Source: CAWJPY01 sp963844865
GTDB taxonomy: Bacteria; Acidobacteriota; Thermoanaerobaculia; Thermoanaerobaculales; Sulfomarinibacteraceae
DNA length: 64,000 bases
Direction of reading: 5' to 3'
NCBI GenBank assembly: GCA_963844865.1
Contig: CAWJPY010000013.1
Coordinates: 248,001-312,000 of the forward strand
Every line of letters begins with the position of its first letter. Within the stretch, counting starts at the first letter, position 1. The translations under genes and the position numbers were made by a program. The notes below the pieces were generated by a model. The model made no database searches. It was not told the origin of the DNA and was given only the letters and a program-made list of their open reading frames with translations. Shown here piece by piece: positions 1-7,624 of this stretch.

Positions 1-342
1 AACGACTCCGAAGGAGAGATCGACGAGCTGGCGCGGTGGGTCAAGACGAATCTCGGCCCCGACGTACCGGTCCACTTCACGCGCTTCCACCCCACCTACC
101 GTCTCAGCAACCTCCCGCCCACGCCGGTCGCCACTCTGGAGCGGGCGTGGACGACGGCGCGCGCGGCCGGGCTCGATTTCGTGTACCTGGGCAACGTCCC
201 GGGTCATCCGGGGGAGAACACGTCCTGCCCCGGTTGCGGTGACGTCCTCATTCGCAGGGTCGGGTTCCGGGTGCTCGAGAACCGTCTCCAGGACGGCTGC
301 TGCCCTCGGTGCCGCCGCACGATTCCGGGCGTGTGGTCCTGA
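1..342 (+). CDS. amrS: AmmeMemoRadiSam system radical SAM enzyme, C-terminal part
   Basis: The window opens inside this gene and only the last 113 residues are visible. They contain HFTRFHPTYRLSNLPPTP, then a GNVPGHPGENT segment, then two Cys pairs (CPGC and CPRC) and a final GVWS. This order (TIM-barrel end with substrate-side loop, then a small zinc-ribbon-like tail) is the known C-terminus of the AmrS radical SAM family, which belongs to the Amme/Memo/RadiSam set of uncertain physiological role. The radical SAM CxxxCxxC motif and the start lie upstream of the window. The next gene overlaps its end, which suggests a shared transcript. Confidence 0.85.
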   Translation, partial: NDSEGEIDELARWVKTNLGPDVPVHFTRFHPTYRLSNLPPTPVATLERAWTTARAAGLDFVYLGNVPGHPGENTSCPGCGDVLIRRVGFRVLENRLQDGCCPRCRRTIPGVWS

Positions 343-1325
343 GGCCGCCGCCGACCGCCGCTCCCTCGAGGGCGCGGTCCTTGCCCGCCGCCGGAGTGCT
401 CGCCCTGGGCGCGATCTACCTGGTCTGGGGGAGCACCTACCTGGCGATTCGCATCGCGGTCCGCGAGGGCGCAGGGTGGGGGCCGTTCTGGATGGGAGCC
501 TGCCGGGTGTCCGTGGCTGCCGCAGTGCTGTTTGCGGTGAACCGCCTCCGGAGGGTCCGGCTGCGTCCGTCGAGGGCGGAGCTGTGGGTGTTGGCGGCGA
601 GCGGGGGCCTCCTCTGGGTGGGGGGCAATGGAGGCGTGAACTGGGCGGAGCAGCACGTGGCCTCGGGTCTGGCGGCCCTGATCGTCGGCAGCATGCCGAT
701 CTGGGTGGCCATCATGGAGGCGCTCCTGGACCGCCGGCCGCCCTCTGCCCGCCTCACGGCGGCATTGCTCACGGGCTTCGCGGGCCTGGCGGTGCTGACC
801 TGGCCGTTGCTGCGCCACGGTGTGACGGCAGACGTCGCGGGTGTGGTGGTCCTGCTCGGGGGCACTCTCTGCTGGGGGGGCGGGTCGATCCTCCTGCGCC
901 GCCGGCCGGTGTCCCTGGATCCGGTGGTCAGCTCCGGGTGGCAGCAGCTCGTGGGGAGCCTGGGCTTCGCCGCCCTGGCGCTCGCCACAGGGGAGCCGGC
1001 TCCGAGCCCCACGCTCCATGCGTGGTTGGCGTGGTCCTACCTGGTGGTGTTCGGCTCGCTGCTGGCGTTCACCTGCTTCGTCCTGGCGGTCAAGCTCCTG
1101 CCCACGACCCTGGTGATGACCTATGCCTACGTGAACCCGGTCATCGCGGTCATGCTGGGCTGGCTGATCCTCTCCGAGCCCATCACCCGGTACACGGTGG
1201 TCGGAACGGCTCTGATCCTCATCGGTGTGGTGGGAGTGTTTGCCGACAAGCGGGAGCCGCCCACGATCGCTCCGCCAGCAGCAGCGCCAGCGACGACGAT
1301 CAGCGGCAGCGATCAGGGGCGGTGA
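309..1325 (+). CDS. EamA/DMT-superfamily transporter
   Basis: A 338-residue integral membrane protein with about ten hydrophobic segments in two homologous halves, the usual EamA architecture and length. The first membrane segment carries GAIYLVWGSTYLAIR, a typical start of the RhaT/YedA-like drug/metabolite transporters; the second half repeats the pattern near WSYLVVFGSLLAF. It probably exports a small metabolite across the inner membrane; the substrate cannot be read from sequence. The GTG at 309 overlaps the end of amrS; a GTG at 333 is an alternative. The last ~20 residues (PPAAAPATTISGS) are low-complexity and coincide with a cggcagcga-type repeat seen between genes elsewhere, so the tail may come from repeat insertion. 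Confidence 0.85.
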   Translation: MPPHDSGRVVLRPPPTAAPSRARSLPAAGVLALGAIYLVWGSTYLAIRIAVREGAGWGPFWMGACRVSVAAAVLFAVNRLRRVRLRPSRAELWVLAASGGLLWVGGNGGVNWAEQHVASGLAALIVGSMPIWVAIMEALLDRRPPSARLTAALLTGFAGLAVLTWPLLRHGVTADVAGVVVLLGGTLCWGGGSILLRRRPVSLDPVVSSGWQQLVGSLGFAALALATGEPAPSPTLHAWLAWSYLVVFGSLLAFTCFVLAVKLLPTTLVMTYAYVNPVIAVMLGWLILSEPITRYTVVGTALILIGVVGVFADKREPPTIAPPAAAPATTISGSDQGR

Positions 1326-1370
1326 TCGGCGCCGGCGTTCCGGTGCAGAGGAGCGGCGAGAGGGCGAGAC

Positions 1371-1409
1371 GACCCGGGGTCACTCGCCGATGATCTTGAC
1401 CAGGACGCG
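1371..1409. repeat. 39-bp duplicate of the yjbQ 3' end (copy 1)
   Basis: Bases 1371-1409 match 1485-1523 at 38 of 39 positions (difference at 1385 versus 1499). The second copy is the end of yjbQ (codons for RVLVKIIGE and the stop) plus 12 downstream bases. The first copy lies 114 bp away with no coding context, so it is a remnant of a partial tandem duplication beyond the gene's stop codon. Confidence 0.9.
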
Positions 1410-1493
1410 ACAGGGGCCTGCCATACGCCGATGCACAGGCGGGAGTGGCGCGGTGGACGGAGAGGAGGGGCGAGTACGTGGGGCGACCCGGGG

Positions 1494-1916
1494 TCACTCC
1501 CCGATGATCTTGACCAGGACGCGCTTGGGTCTCCGTCCATCGAACTCTCCGTAGAAGATCCGCTCCCAGGGCCCGAAGTCGAGCGCCCCCTCGGTGATCG
1601 CCACCACCACCTCGCGGCCCATGATCTGCCGCTTGTGATGGGCGTCGGCGTTGTCCTCGCCGGTGCGATTGTGGTGGTACCGCTGGGGGGAGGGGTCGAA
1701 GGGCGCGAGCTCCTCCAGCCACTTCTTGTAGTCGCGGTGGAGGCCGGGCTCGTCGTCGTTGATGAACACGCTCGCGGTGATGTGCATGGCGTTGACCAGG
1801 CACAGGCCTTCCTGCACGCCGGAGGCGCGCACGGCATCCTCGACGTCCCTGGTGATGTTGACGAAGGCCATGCGCTCGGGGACGTTGAAGGTGAGGTAGG
1901 TGGTGGAGGACTTCAT
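1494..1916 (-). CDS. yjbQ: YjbQ/UPF0047 family protein (secondary thiamine-phosphate synthase family)
   Basis: A 140-residue single-domain protein of normal family length. The family hallmarks are visible: GLCLVNAMHITASVFINDDE, then DYKKWLEELAP, then YHHNRTGEDNADAHHK (the His-rich putative metal/phosphate site), IMGREVVVAITEG and a C-terminal RVLVKIIGE. Members are small beta-barrel trimers; weak thiamine-phosphate synthase activity has been reported for the E. coli homologue, and the true role is unclear. Start at 1916 is preceded by an AGGAAAGGA ribosome site. It sits 40 bp upstream of the acyl-CoA synthetase stop codon on the same strand and may be the last gene of the ior operon. Its 3' end is partly duplicated downstream. 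Confidence 0.88.
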   Translation of the reverse strand: MKSSTTYLTFNVPERMAFVNITRDVEDAVRASGVQEGLCLVNAMHITASVFINDDEPGLHRDYKKWLEELAPFDPSPQRYHHNRTGEDNADAHHKRQIMGREVVVAITEGALDFGPWERIFYGEFDGRRPKRVLVKIIGE

Positions 1917-1956
1917 GACGGTGGTCCTTTCCTGGGAGGTCGAGGGTCGCGGGCGC

Positions 1957-4332
1957 TCAGCCCTTCACCTGGAGCCTGACCCGCATCCACTTGCGGAGGC
2001 TGCGGACGGCGCGGTCCGAGCTCCGGAACACGGCGAGGCCTCCTTCCCGAAGCCGGTCGGCGAGTGGGTCGAAGAGGCGACCCGAGTCCACCACCGCGAC
2101 CACGGGCTTGGAGGATCCCGCCGCCACCTCGGGGAGAAGATTGGCGATGGACTCCGGGTGCTGGATGGACTCGTCGTGCGTCGGTGCCGGGGCCAGGGTC
2201 TGGAGGGATGGCGTCAGGGGCACGATGCCCACGACCGCCGCGTCCACCTGCTCGTCGTCGAGAACGATCTCCACGAGCTGGGCGTACGCCTCGTCGCTGG
2301 CCATGGGGGTGAGGTCCAGGGGGTTCTTCACGTCCACGAGGTGGTCGAGGCGATGGCGGGTCAGGGTCTCTGCGAGCGCGCGTGAGCCCTCTCCGGAGAA
2401 GCCGGCGAGGCGCAGCTTGAAGGCCCGTCCGGTGAGGGAGTCCGCCATGCCGACCGACTCGTAGCCGGCGTTGGAGATCGCAGCCAACCGCCGTCCGCGG
2501 GGGACGCGGCCGCGCAGGTGGACGCAGAGGTCCAGGAGGTCACCGAACTCCTCGAAGTCGGAGGCCACCATGACCCCCGCCTGCTCCAGCGCGGCGGCGC
2601 AGACGGCGTAGTCACCGGCGACGCTGGCGGTGTGACCGGCCGTGGCGGAGCGTCCGGCCGGCGTGCGACCGGCCTTGTAGAAGACGACGTCCTTGCCCTG
2701 GGCGACGGCGTCCCGGGCGGCGGCGGCGAAGGCGAGCCCGTCCCCTGCCCGGAACCCCTCCATGTAGGCCGCCACCACCTCGATGTCCGGGTCGTCCTTG
2801 AGGAACCCGAGGAGATCGCCGGCGCTGAGGTCGATCTGGTTGCCGATGCTGAAGGCATAGGCCGGGTCCAGCCACGGCATCTTGCTCAGGTTGGCGATGA
2901 TGAAGGCGCCGGACTGGGAGATGAAGCACGTCGTGCGCTGCCTGGCGTCGGCGCTCTTGGGGAGCTTCGTCTCGGGGATGAAGGTGGTGTCGTAGCGCCC
3001 GGGATGGGAGACGACCCCCATGGAGTTGGCGCCGAGGAAGAGCGGGCCTCCGTCGCGACGGCGGTGCGCGGCCTCGATCTGTCGCCGCAGCTCCGACTGG
3101 AGGTCCTGGGTTCCTTCCTTCTCCCCGAGACCACCGGAGATGAGGATGACCGCGTTGGCGCGGTCGTGCTCGATGAGCTCGGATACGACGTCGCCGACCT
3201 GGCTGGCGGCGACCGCCACCACCACCAGGTCCGCCTTCTCGGGAAGCTCGGCGATGGACGGCACGCAGCGCGCCCCGTCCAGGGTCTCGATGCCGGCACG
3301 GACGACGTAGGTTTGCCGTGGGGGAAACCCGGCCTCGAGGACGTTGCGGAGGATGATCCGCCCCATGTTGAGCGACCGGTCCGAAGCTCCGACGACGGCG
3401 ATGGAGTGTGGCTTCAGAAGGTTGGCGACCTTGCCGGCGGGACGAGCGCTCGGGGCGCGGGAGGCGGTCTCGAAGGAGCAGACGCCGTCCAACGGTGCCA
3501 TCCTGCCGCCGGTCATGGTGAAGGGGTTCACCTCCATCTCCAGGATGTGGAACGGGCTGTCCGGGTTCACCTGTGAGAAGTGGTTCGCCAGGTCGATGAA
3601 GGCCTGAAAGCACTCCTCGAGGATCGCGTCCGCCACCAGTCGGCGGGAGCCCCGCATGGCGCCGGACAGGCGCTCATAGGACAGCGTGCCTTTGAAGAGA
3701 TCGAGGAACCGGGCCCCGTCCACGGTGGCGGTGGGGGCGATCACGACGGCCGCTCCCGGTCGCATCTGGCGGGCCAGGATCTCCATCTCCACCCCGCCGA
3801 GGCCGGCGGAGATGATGGGACCGAACTCCGACGTGGCCCGGATGCCCACATAGAGCTCGGTGGCGAGGCCGCTGGCGTCGGGCTGCGCGAAGGCGCAGAG
3901 GAGGGTGCCCACCATGCGGCGGGCGAGGCGCTGGCGCAGCCCCTCACCCTGGAGCCCCACCAGGGGAGGAGGCATTTCGGCACTGTGGTTCTCGAGGTAC
4001 GCGGCGTAGGTCTCCGGCACCTCTCGCGCCATGAGGTCGAAGGCCGCCTCCACCGCGCCGATCTCCTTGGCGACGATGCGCACGCCGCGGGCCTCGGTCT
4101 TGTGGGTGATGTCGGGCGACACGACCTTGAGGACGACCTTGCTGCCGGGGATGGCCTCCAGGTCCGCCGGCGTGGGGCGGGAGCCCATGGGGATCATGCG
4201 GTTGACCGGCGCGGCCTCAGCGCCGATCAGGGTCTGCAAGCGATAGCACTCGTTCTCGTACAGGCTGCTTCGCCCCGTGGCGTGAACCTCTGCCAGCAGC
4301 CGCTGGACCGCTGCGTAGTCGACTGTGGTCAT
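1957..4332 (-). CDS. ADP-forming acyl-CoA synthetase, fused subunits (ATP-grasp first)
   Basis: A 791-residue fusion. Residues ~15-275 are an ATP-grasp domain (KVVSPDITHKTEARGV; metal-binding EMEVNPF near 265-271). Residues ~305-430 are a Rossmann CoA-binding domain (KPHSIAVVGASDRS). The rest is the succinyl-CoA-ligase-like part with CFISQSGAF (~469-477) and the phosphohistidine motif GHTASVAGD, catalytic His at ~567. Such enzymes convert an acyl-CoA, ADP and Pi to acid, CoA and ATP. The ATP-grasp-first order is the reverse of the commoner CoA-binding-first fusion. It follows iorAB directly, so its likely substrates are aryl- or branched-acyl-CoA made from 2-oxo acids, giving substrate-level ATP. 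ATG at 4332 chosen; the open frame upstream overlaps iorB and looks non-coding. Confidence 0.9.
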   Translation of the reverse strand: MTTVDYAAVQRLLAEVHATGRSSLYENECYRLQTLIGAEAAPVNRMIPMGSRPTPADLEAIPGSKVVLKVVSPDITHKTEARGVRIVAKEIGAVEAAFDLMAREVPETYAAYLENHSAEMPPPLVGLQGEGLRQRLARRMVGTLLCAFAQPDASGLATELYVGIRATSEFGPIISAGLGGVEMEILARQMRPGAAVVIAPTATVDGARFLDLFKGTLSYERLSGAMRGSRRLVADAILEECFQAFIDLANHFSQVNPDSPFHILEMEVNPFTMTGGRMAPLDGVCSFETASRAPSARPAGKVANLLKPHSIAVVGASDRSLNMGRIILRNVLEAGFPPRQTYVVRAGIETLDGARCVPSIAELPEKADLVVVAVAASQVGDVVSELIEHDRANAVILISGGLGEKEGTQDLQSELRRQIEAAHRRRDGGPLFLGANSMGVVSHPGRYDTTFIPETKLPKSADARQRTTCFISQSGAFIIANLSKMPWLDPAYAFSIGNQIDLSAGDLLGFLKDDPDIEVVAAYMEGFRAGDGLAFAAAARDAVAQGKDVVFYKAGRTPAGRSATAGHTASVAGDYAVCAAALEQAGVMVASDFEEFGDLLDLCVHLRGRVPRGRRLAAISNAGYESVGMADSLTGRAFKLRLAGFSGEGSRALAETLTRHRLDHLVDVKNPLDLTPMASDEAYAQLVEIVLDDEQVDAAVVGIVPLTPSLQTLAPAPTHDESIQHPESIANLLPEVAAGSSKPVVAVVDSGRLFDPLADRLREGGLAVFRSSDRAVRSLRKWMRVRLQVKG

Positions 4333-4387
4333 GCGTCCTCTCCCGGTCTCGAGGCCACCAGGCTCGGCGGCGTGCTCACAGCTGGGG

Positions 4388-5158
4388 TCATCGCGCGAAG
4401 GTCGGGATCTCACTGCAGGCCCACGGGGCCTCCGCGGCCAGCACGACGTCGAGGCGGGCTCGATCCTGCGCCAGTGCGGCGGCCCACTCCGCCGCGCGGT
4501 CGGGGTCGATGGTGTCCGGCGCCATCTTCTGGCACACGCGGAGGGCGGGCACGGGGTCCATGCCGGCGTCCACCAACCCACGGAAGAACCGTCCCGCGGC
4601 CTGGCCGAGAGCGAAGGCCCGGGTGTTGACCTCGACGATGCGCTCTCCCTTGGCCGCGAACAGCGACCTGATGTGCGCCACGAGATACCGCTCCGGAAGC
4701 TCGAGCAGCGGCGCCGCGGCTCCGAGAACGACCATGTTCTGCGCGCGTTGGCTGCCGGCGGCCTTGGCGAGCTGCCCGCTGTCCACCAGCACGAGGTTGG
4801 GAAACTCCGCGAGCTGGTCCAGGAGCACGGCCTCATCGGGATAGTCGGGGATGTTGACGTAGGGGGTCACGCTGGTCACCACCCACCCCTGCGGCCGCAG
4901 GTGCTGCCAGTAGCGCATGACCTCCAGGGGCTCCACGCTGAGCACCATGTCGACGCGGCCGTGCGGGATCAGGTCGGAGTGGATCGTCTGGTCGCTGTAG
5001 CGCAGGTGGGACTGGACGGCCCCGCCGCGCTGGGCCATGCCGTGGACCTCCGCCTGCTTGAACGTCAGTCCGGCGTTGATGGCGGCGTTGTCGAGGACGT
5101 AGGCGATGGACAGGATGCCCTGACCGCCCACTCCGGCGAGGATCAGATCGTGCTTCAT
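4388..5158 (-). CDS. iorB: Indolepyruvate ferredoxin oxidoreductase, beta subunit
   Basis: A 256-residue protein of the pyruvate/ketoisovalerate oxidoreductase gamma-type fold. It starts MKHDLILAGVGGQGILSIA, the standard IorB N-terminus, and continues with QAEVHGMAQRGGAVQSHLRYS, a conserved stretch contacting the partner subunit and CoA. With IorA it oxidises aryl-2-oxo acids (indolepyruvate, phenylpyruvate) to aryl-acyl-CoA and CO2 with reduction of ferredoxin, in the cytoplasm. The gene starts 5 bp after the iorA stop, so the two are translationally linked. The C-terminal ~60 residues (ALAQDRARLDVV) are helical and of normal length. Confidence 0.92.
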   Translation of the reverse strand: MKHDLILAGVGGQGILSIAYVLDNAAINAGLTFKQAEVHGMAQRGGAVQSHLRYSDQTIHSDLIPHGRVDMVLSVEPLEVMRYWQHLRPQGWVVTSVTPYVNIPDYPDEAVLLDQLAEFPNLVLVDSGQLAKAAGSQRAQNMVVLGAAAPLLELPERYLVAHIRSLFAAKGERIVEVNTRAFALGQAAGRFFRGLVDAGMDPVPALRVCQKMAPDTIDPDRAAEWAAALAQDRARLDVVLAAEAPWACSEIPTFAR

Positions 5159-5163
5159 GTGGG

Positions 5164-6246
5164 TCAGCTTGCCTTCCTCTTGAGCTTCTTGATGGCCTCC
5201 AGGCACGCGCGGCGGGCGATGATGACGCTCGGCCCGTCGTGGGCGAGCTCCTGGCGGATGACCTCCACGTTGCTGTCGTGATTCCGGGGCAGGGGCTCGA
5301 TGACCCGCAGGTGCTCGGGGCTCACGCCGGCGCCGAGGATGACGGAGTCCAGGGTCTCTCCGGTGGACATGGAGCGCTGGGCCCCGGTCATGCCCACCGT
5401 GCTGTTGTCCACCACCAGCACCGTCAGGTTCACGCTCTGCTGGACCGCCGACAGCAGGGAGGTGATGCCGCCGTGGGCGAACGTGCTGTCGCCGATCGCG
5501 GCCACCGCGGGGCTGTACCCCGCGTGGGCAGCCCCTGCCGCCATGCCGATGCTCGCGCCCATGGCCACGCAGCTGTGGATGGCCTCCAACGGCGGGAGCG
5601 CGGCCAGGGTGTAGCACCCGATGTCGCTGAAGACCTGGGGGTTCTCGAAGTCCGAGAGGGCTTCGTTGAGCGCTTTGAAGGTGTCCACGTGGGGGCAGCC
5701 CGTGCACAGGGCCGGGGGACGTGCGGCGAGGTCCGCGACCGCCTCGCGGGCGGTGGAAACGGGCTCCATGCCGAGGGCGGTGCGCACGAGGTCGGGATCG
5801 AGCTCCCCGGTGCGCGGCAGCTCGCCGCTCATCCGGCCGCGGACCGCGACCCCGGCGAGGCCGAACAGGCCGCGCACGGTGCTCTCCACCATGGGATAGC
5901 CGTCCTCCAGGATGAGCACCTCGTCGCAGTGCTCCACGAGCTCGCGGATCTTGGTGACCGGCAGGGGGTACTGGCCGATGCTCAGGATCGAGAGGTCATC
6001 CCGCCCGTCCAGGTTTTCGCGCAGATAGTTGAGGGCGATGCCGCAGGCGATCACGCCCGAGGTCGAGGCCAAGTCAAGATGGTTGTGAGCGCTCTTCTCG
6101 GACCGCCGCAGGAGCTCGGGCTCCTTGTCGGTCAGGTCACGGTACTGGACACGGGCGTTGCTGGGGATCAGGGTCCAGCGGCGGCTGTCCCGGTTCGGGC
6201 TGAGCTCGTTCGGGCTGGCGGGCCGGTGCTGTCCGGACCGGTGCAC
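5164..6246 (-). CDS. iorA: Indolepyruvate ferredoxin oxidoreductase alpha subunit, C-terminal part (frameshifted gene)
   Basis: This frame holds the second half of IorA: RRWTLIPSNARVQYRDL, the domain with LEDGYPMVE, the TPP-binding region CTGCPHVDTF ... GDSTFAHGGITSLL ... VVDNSTVGMTGAQ. It joins the 6137-6757 frame by a one-base shift somewhere between ~6187 and 6246; the GTG at 6246 is only the edge of the open frame. The protein stops right after the TPP domain at IKKLKRKAS. The C-terminal two-[4Fe-4S] ferredoxin domain that closes most IorA proteins (~90 residues) is absent. Electron transfer to ferredoxin would therefore need another carrier, or the remaining cluster in the TPP region. 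Confidence 0.85.
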   Translation of the reverse strand: MHRSGQHRPASPNELSPNRDSRRWTLIPSNARVQYRDLTDKEPELLRRSEKSAHNHLDLASTSGVIACGIALNYLRENLDGRDDLSILSIGQYPLPVTKIRELVEHCDEVLILEDGYPMVESTVRGLFGLAGVAVRGRMSGELPRTGELDPDLVRTALGMEPVSTAREAVADLAARPPALCTGCPHVDTFKALNEALSDFENPQVFSDIGCYTLAALPPLEAIHSCVAMGASIGMAAGAAHAGYSPAVAAIGDSTFAHGGITSLLSAVQQSVNLTVLVVDNSTVGMTGAQRSMSTGETLDSVILGAGVSPEHLRVIEPLPRNHDSNVEVIRQELAHDGPSVIIARRACLEAIKKLKRKAS

Positions 6247-6757
6247 GACTGTGGGCGATGCGGGTCACCAGCCGGACCATGACCGGGAGCTGCAGCTCCT
6301 CCGACAGGTCGAAGGCTTCCCGGACCATGTCGTAGCAGCTCTGCTGGTCGTGCGGCTCGAGACACGGGATGAGCGCGAACTGGGCGTAGTAGCGGCTGTC
6401 CTGCTCGTTCTGGGAGGAGTGCATCCCGGGGTCGTCGGCGACCGCCAGGACGAGGCCGCCGTTGGTGCCGGTGATCGCCGAGTTGATGAAGGCGTCGGCG
6501 GCCACGTTCAGCCCCACGTGCTTCATGCACACCAGGGCGCGCCTCCCGGCCCAGCTCATGCCCAGGGCCTCCTCGTAGGCGACCTTTTCGTTGGTGCTCC
6601 AGAAGGCGTGCACCAGGCCCGACGGGGCGGTGCGACGCTCCACGAACTCGAAAATCTCGGTGGATGGCGTGCCGGGGTAGCCGTACACTCCGCTCAGGCC
6701 GGCGTGGATCGCACCCAGCCCGACAGCCTCGTCACCGAGGAGGATTTCACGGTCCAT
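6137..6757 (-). CDS. iorA: Indolepyruvate ferredoxin oxidoreductase alpha subunit, N-terminal part (frameshifted gene)
   Basis: The first ~175 residues are a clear IorA N-terminus: ILLGDEAVGLGAIHAG, GYPGTPSTEIFEF, STNEKVAYEEALG, MKHVGLNVAADAF, DDPGMHSSQNEQDSRYYA and LPVMVRLVTRIAHSR. After IAHSR the frame degenerates into Pro/Arg-rich sequence and stops at 6137, while homology resumes in the -1 neighbouring frame (5164-6246). Removing one base between ~6187 and 6246 restores a single ~530-codon gene. A real mutation and a consensus error cannot be told apart here. Start ATG at 6757 has a GGAAAGGGGG ribosome site. First gene of the iorA-iorB-acyl-CoA synthetase operon. Confidence 0.85.
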   Translation of the reverse strand: MDREILLGDEAVGLGAIHAGLSGVYGYPGTPSTEIFEFVERRTAPSGLVHAFWSTNEKVAYEEALGMSWAGRRALVCMKHVGLNVAADAFINSAITGTNGGLVLAVADDPGMHSSQNEQDSRYYAQFALIPCLEPHDQQSCYDMVREAFDLSEELQLPVMVRLVTRIAHSRAPVRTAPARQPERAQPEPGQPPLDPDPQQRPCPVP

Positions 6758-6781
6758 GCCGTCCGACCCCCTTTCCGCGCC

Positions 6782-6811
6782 ATTGTAGTCGTTCCGGCGC
6801 CGGTTGTGGAA
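6782..6811 (-). promoter_or_regulatory. Predicted sigma70-type promoter of the ior operon
   Basis: On the minus strand a TTCCAC box (6811-6806) lies 18 bp before TACAAT (6787-6782). Transcription would begin near 6775, about 18 bases before the iorA ATG. It overlaps the oppositely oriented surE promoter, so the two may compete for polymerase. Confidence 0.5.
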
Positions 6812-6832
6812 CGTCCCGGGCATTGGGATAAT
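6804..6832 (+). promoter_or_regulatory. Predicted promoter of surE, giving a leaderless transcript
   Basis: TTGTGG at 6804-6809, a 17-bp spacer and GATAAT at 6827-6832. The surE ATG is at 6839, six bases after the -10 box, where transcription should start. No Shine-Dalgarno sequence is present (the bases before ATG are ATCCGACC), so the mRNA is probably leaderless. Confidence 0.6.
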
Positions 6833-6838
6833 CCGACC

Positions 6839-7624
6839 ATGATGGATCGGCCCCGCCTTCTCCTCACCAATGACGACGGCTACACCTCCGAGGGCATCCA
6901 GGTCCTGGCGGACGCGCTCGGAGACCTGGGCGAGGTGTGGGTGGTGGCCCCGCACGGCGAGCAGTCCGGAGCCTCCCATGCCCTCACCCTGGATCGGCCG
7001 CTGCGCCTGGAGCGGTTGGGCGAGCGGCGGTACGCGGTGGACGGCACCCCCACGGACTGCGTCACCCTGGCGATCTCGGGCCTGATGAACGGCGGCCCCC
7101 CGGACCTCGTCGTGTCCGGCATCAACTTCGGGGGCAACATGGGCGTGGACGTGCACTACTCCGGGACGGTGTCGGCGGCGTTCGAGGGCGTGATCCTGGG
7201 TGTCCCGGCCCTGGCGGTGTCCCAGGTGCGGGGGGAGGGGATGTCGTTTCACGTGGCGGCGCGCTTCGCGCGCCAGGTCGCCGGCTGGATCGTGCGTCAC
7301 GGTCTGCCCGAGCACACCCTCCTGAACGTGAACGTCCCCGTGGAAGCCCCGAAAGGGGTGCGTCTGACCCGCCTCGGACAACGGCGGTACACCGAGGACG
7401 TGGTCGAGCAGACCGATCCGAGGGGACGGCAGATCTTCTGGATCGGGGGTGGAGAGCCCATCTGGGAGCCCATTCCGGGCACGGACTTCCACGAGGTGGC
7501 GAGCGGCTTCATCTCCGTCACACCCTTGCACCTGGACATGACGGCGGACCTGGTCCTCGAGGACATGTTGGGATCCCGACCGAGCTGGAGCGAGCTCGGC
7601 CGGGACGGCATCACCGGCTCATGA
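6839..7624 (+). CDS. surE: 5'/3'-nucleotidase SurE
   Basis: A 261-residue survival protein E. The metal-binding N-terminus LLLTNDDGYTSEGI is intact, followed by VVAPHGEQSGASHALTL, DGTPTDCV, DLVVSGINFGGNMGVDVHYSGTV and a C-terminal SVTPLHLDMT, all family hallmarks in order. SurE dephosphorylates nucleoside monophosphates and is often adjacent to pcm, as here. The stop overlaps the pcm start as ATGA, implying translational coupling. ATG at 6839 was chosen (ATGATGG; 6842 is an equal alternative) because an apparent promoter ends only six bases upstream. First gene of a five-gene plus-strand operon. Confidence 0.95.
   Translation: MMDRPRLLLTNDDGYTSEGIQVLADALGDLGEVWVVAPHGEQSGASHALTLDRPLRLERLGERRYAVDGTPTDCVTLAISGLMNGGPPDLVVSGINFGGNMGVDVHYSGTVSAAFEGVILGVPALAVSQVRGEGMSFHVAARFARQVAGWIVRHGLPEHTLLNVNVPVEAPKGVRLTRLGQRRYTEDVVEQTDPRGRQIFWIGGGEPIWEPIPGTDFHEVASGFISVTPLHLDMTADLVLEDMLGSRPSWSELGRDGITGS

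Noticed and set aside
4333..4836. N-terminal extension of the acyl-CoA synthetase frame up to 4836
   Set aside because: It overlaps iorB in another frame and is Arg/Ser/Pro-rich noise; homology begins at the ATG at 4332.
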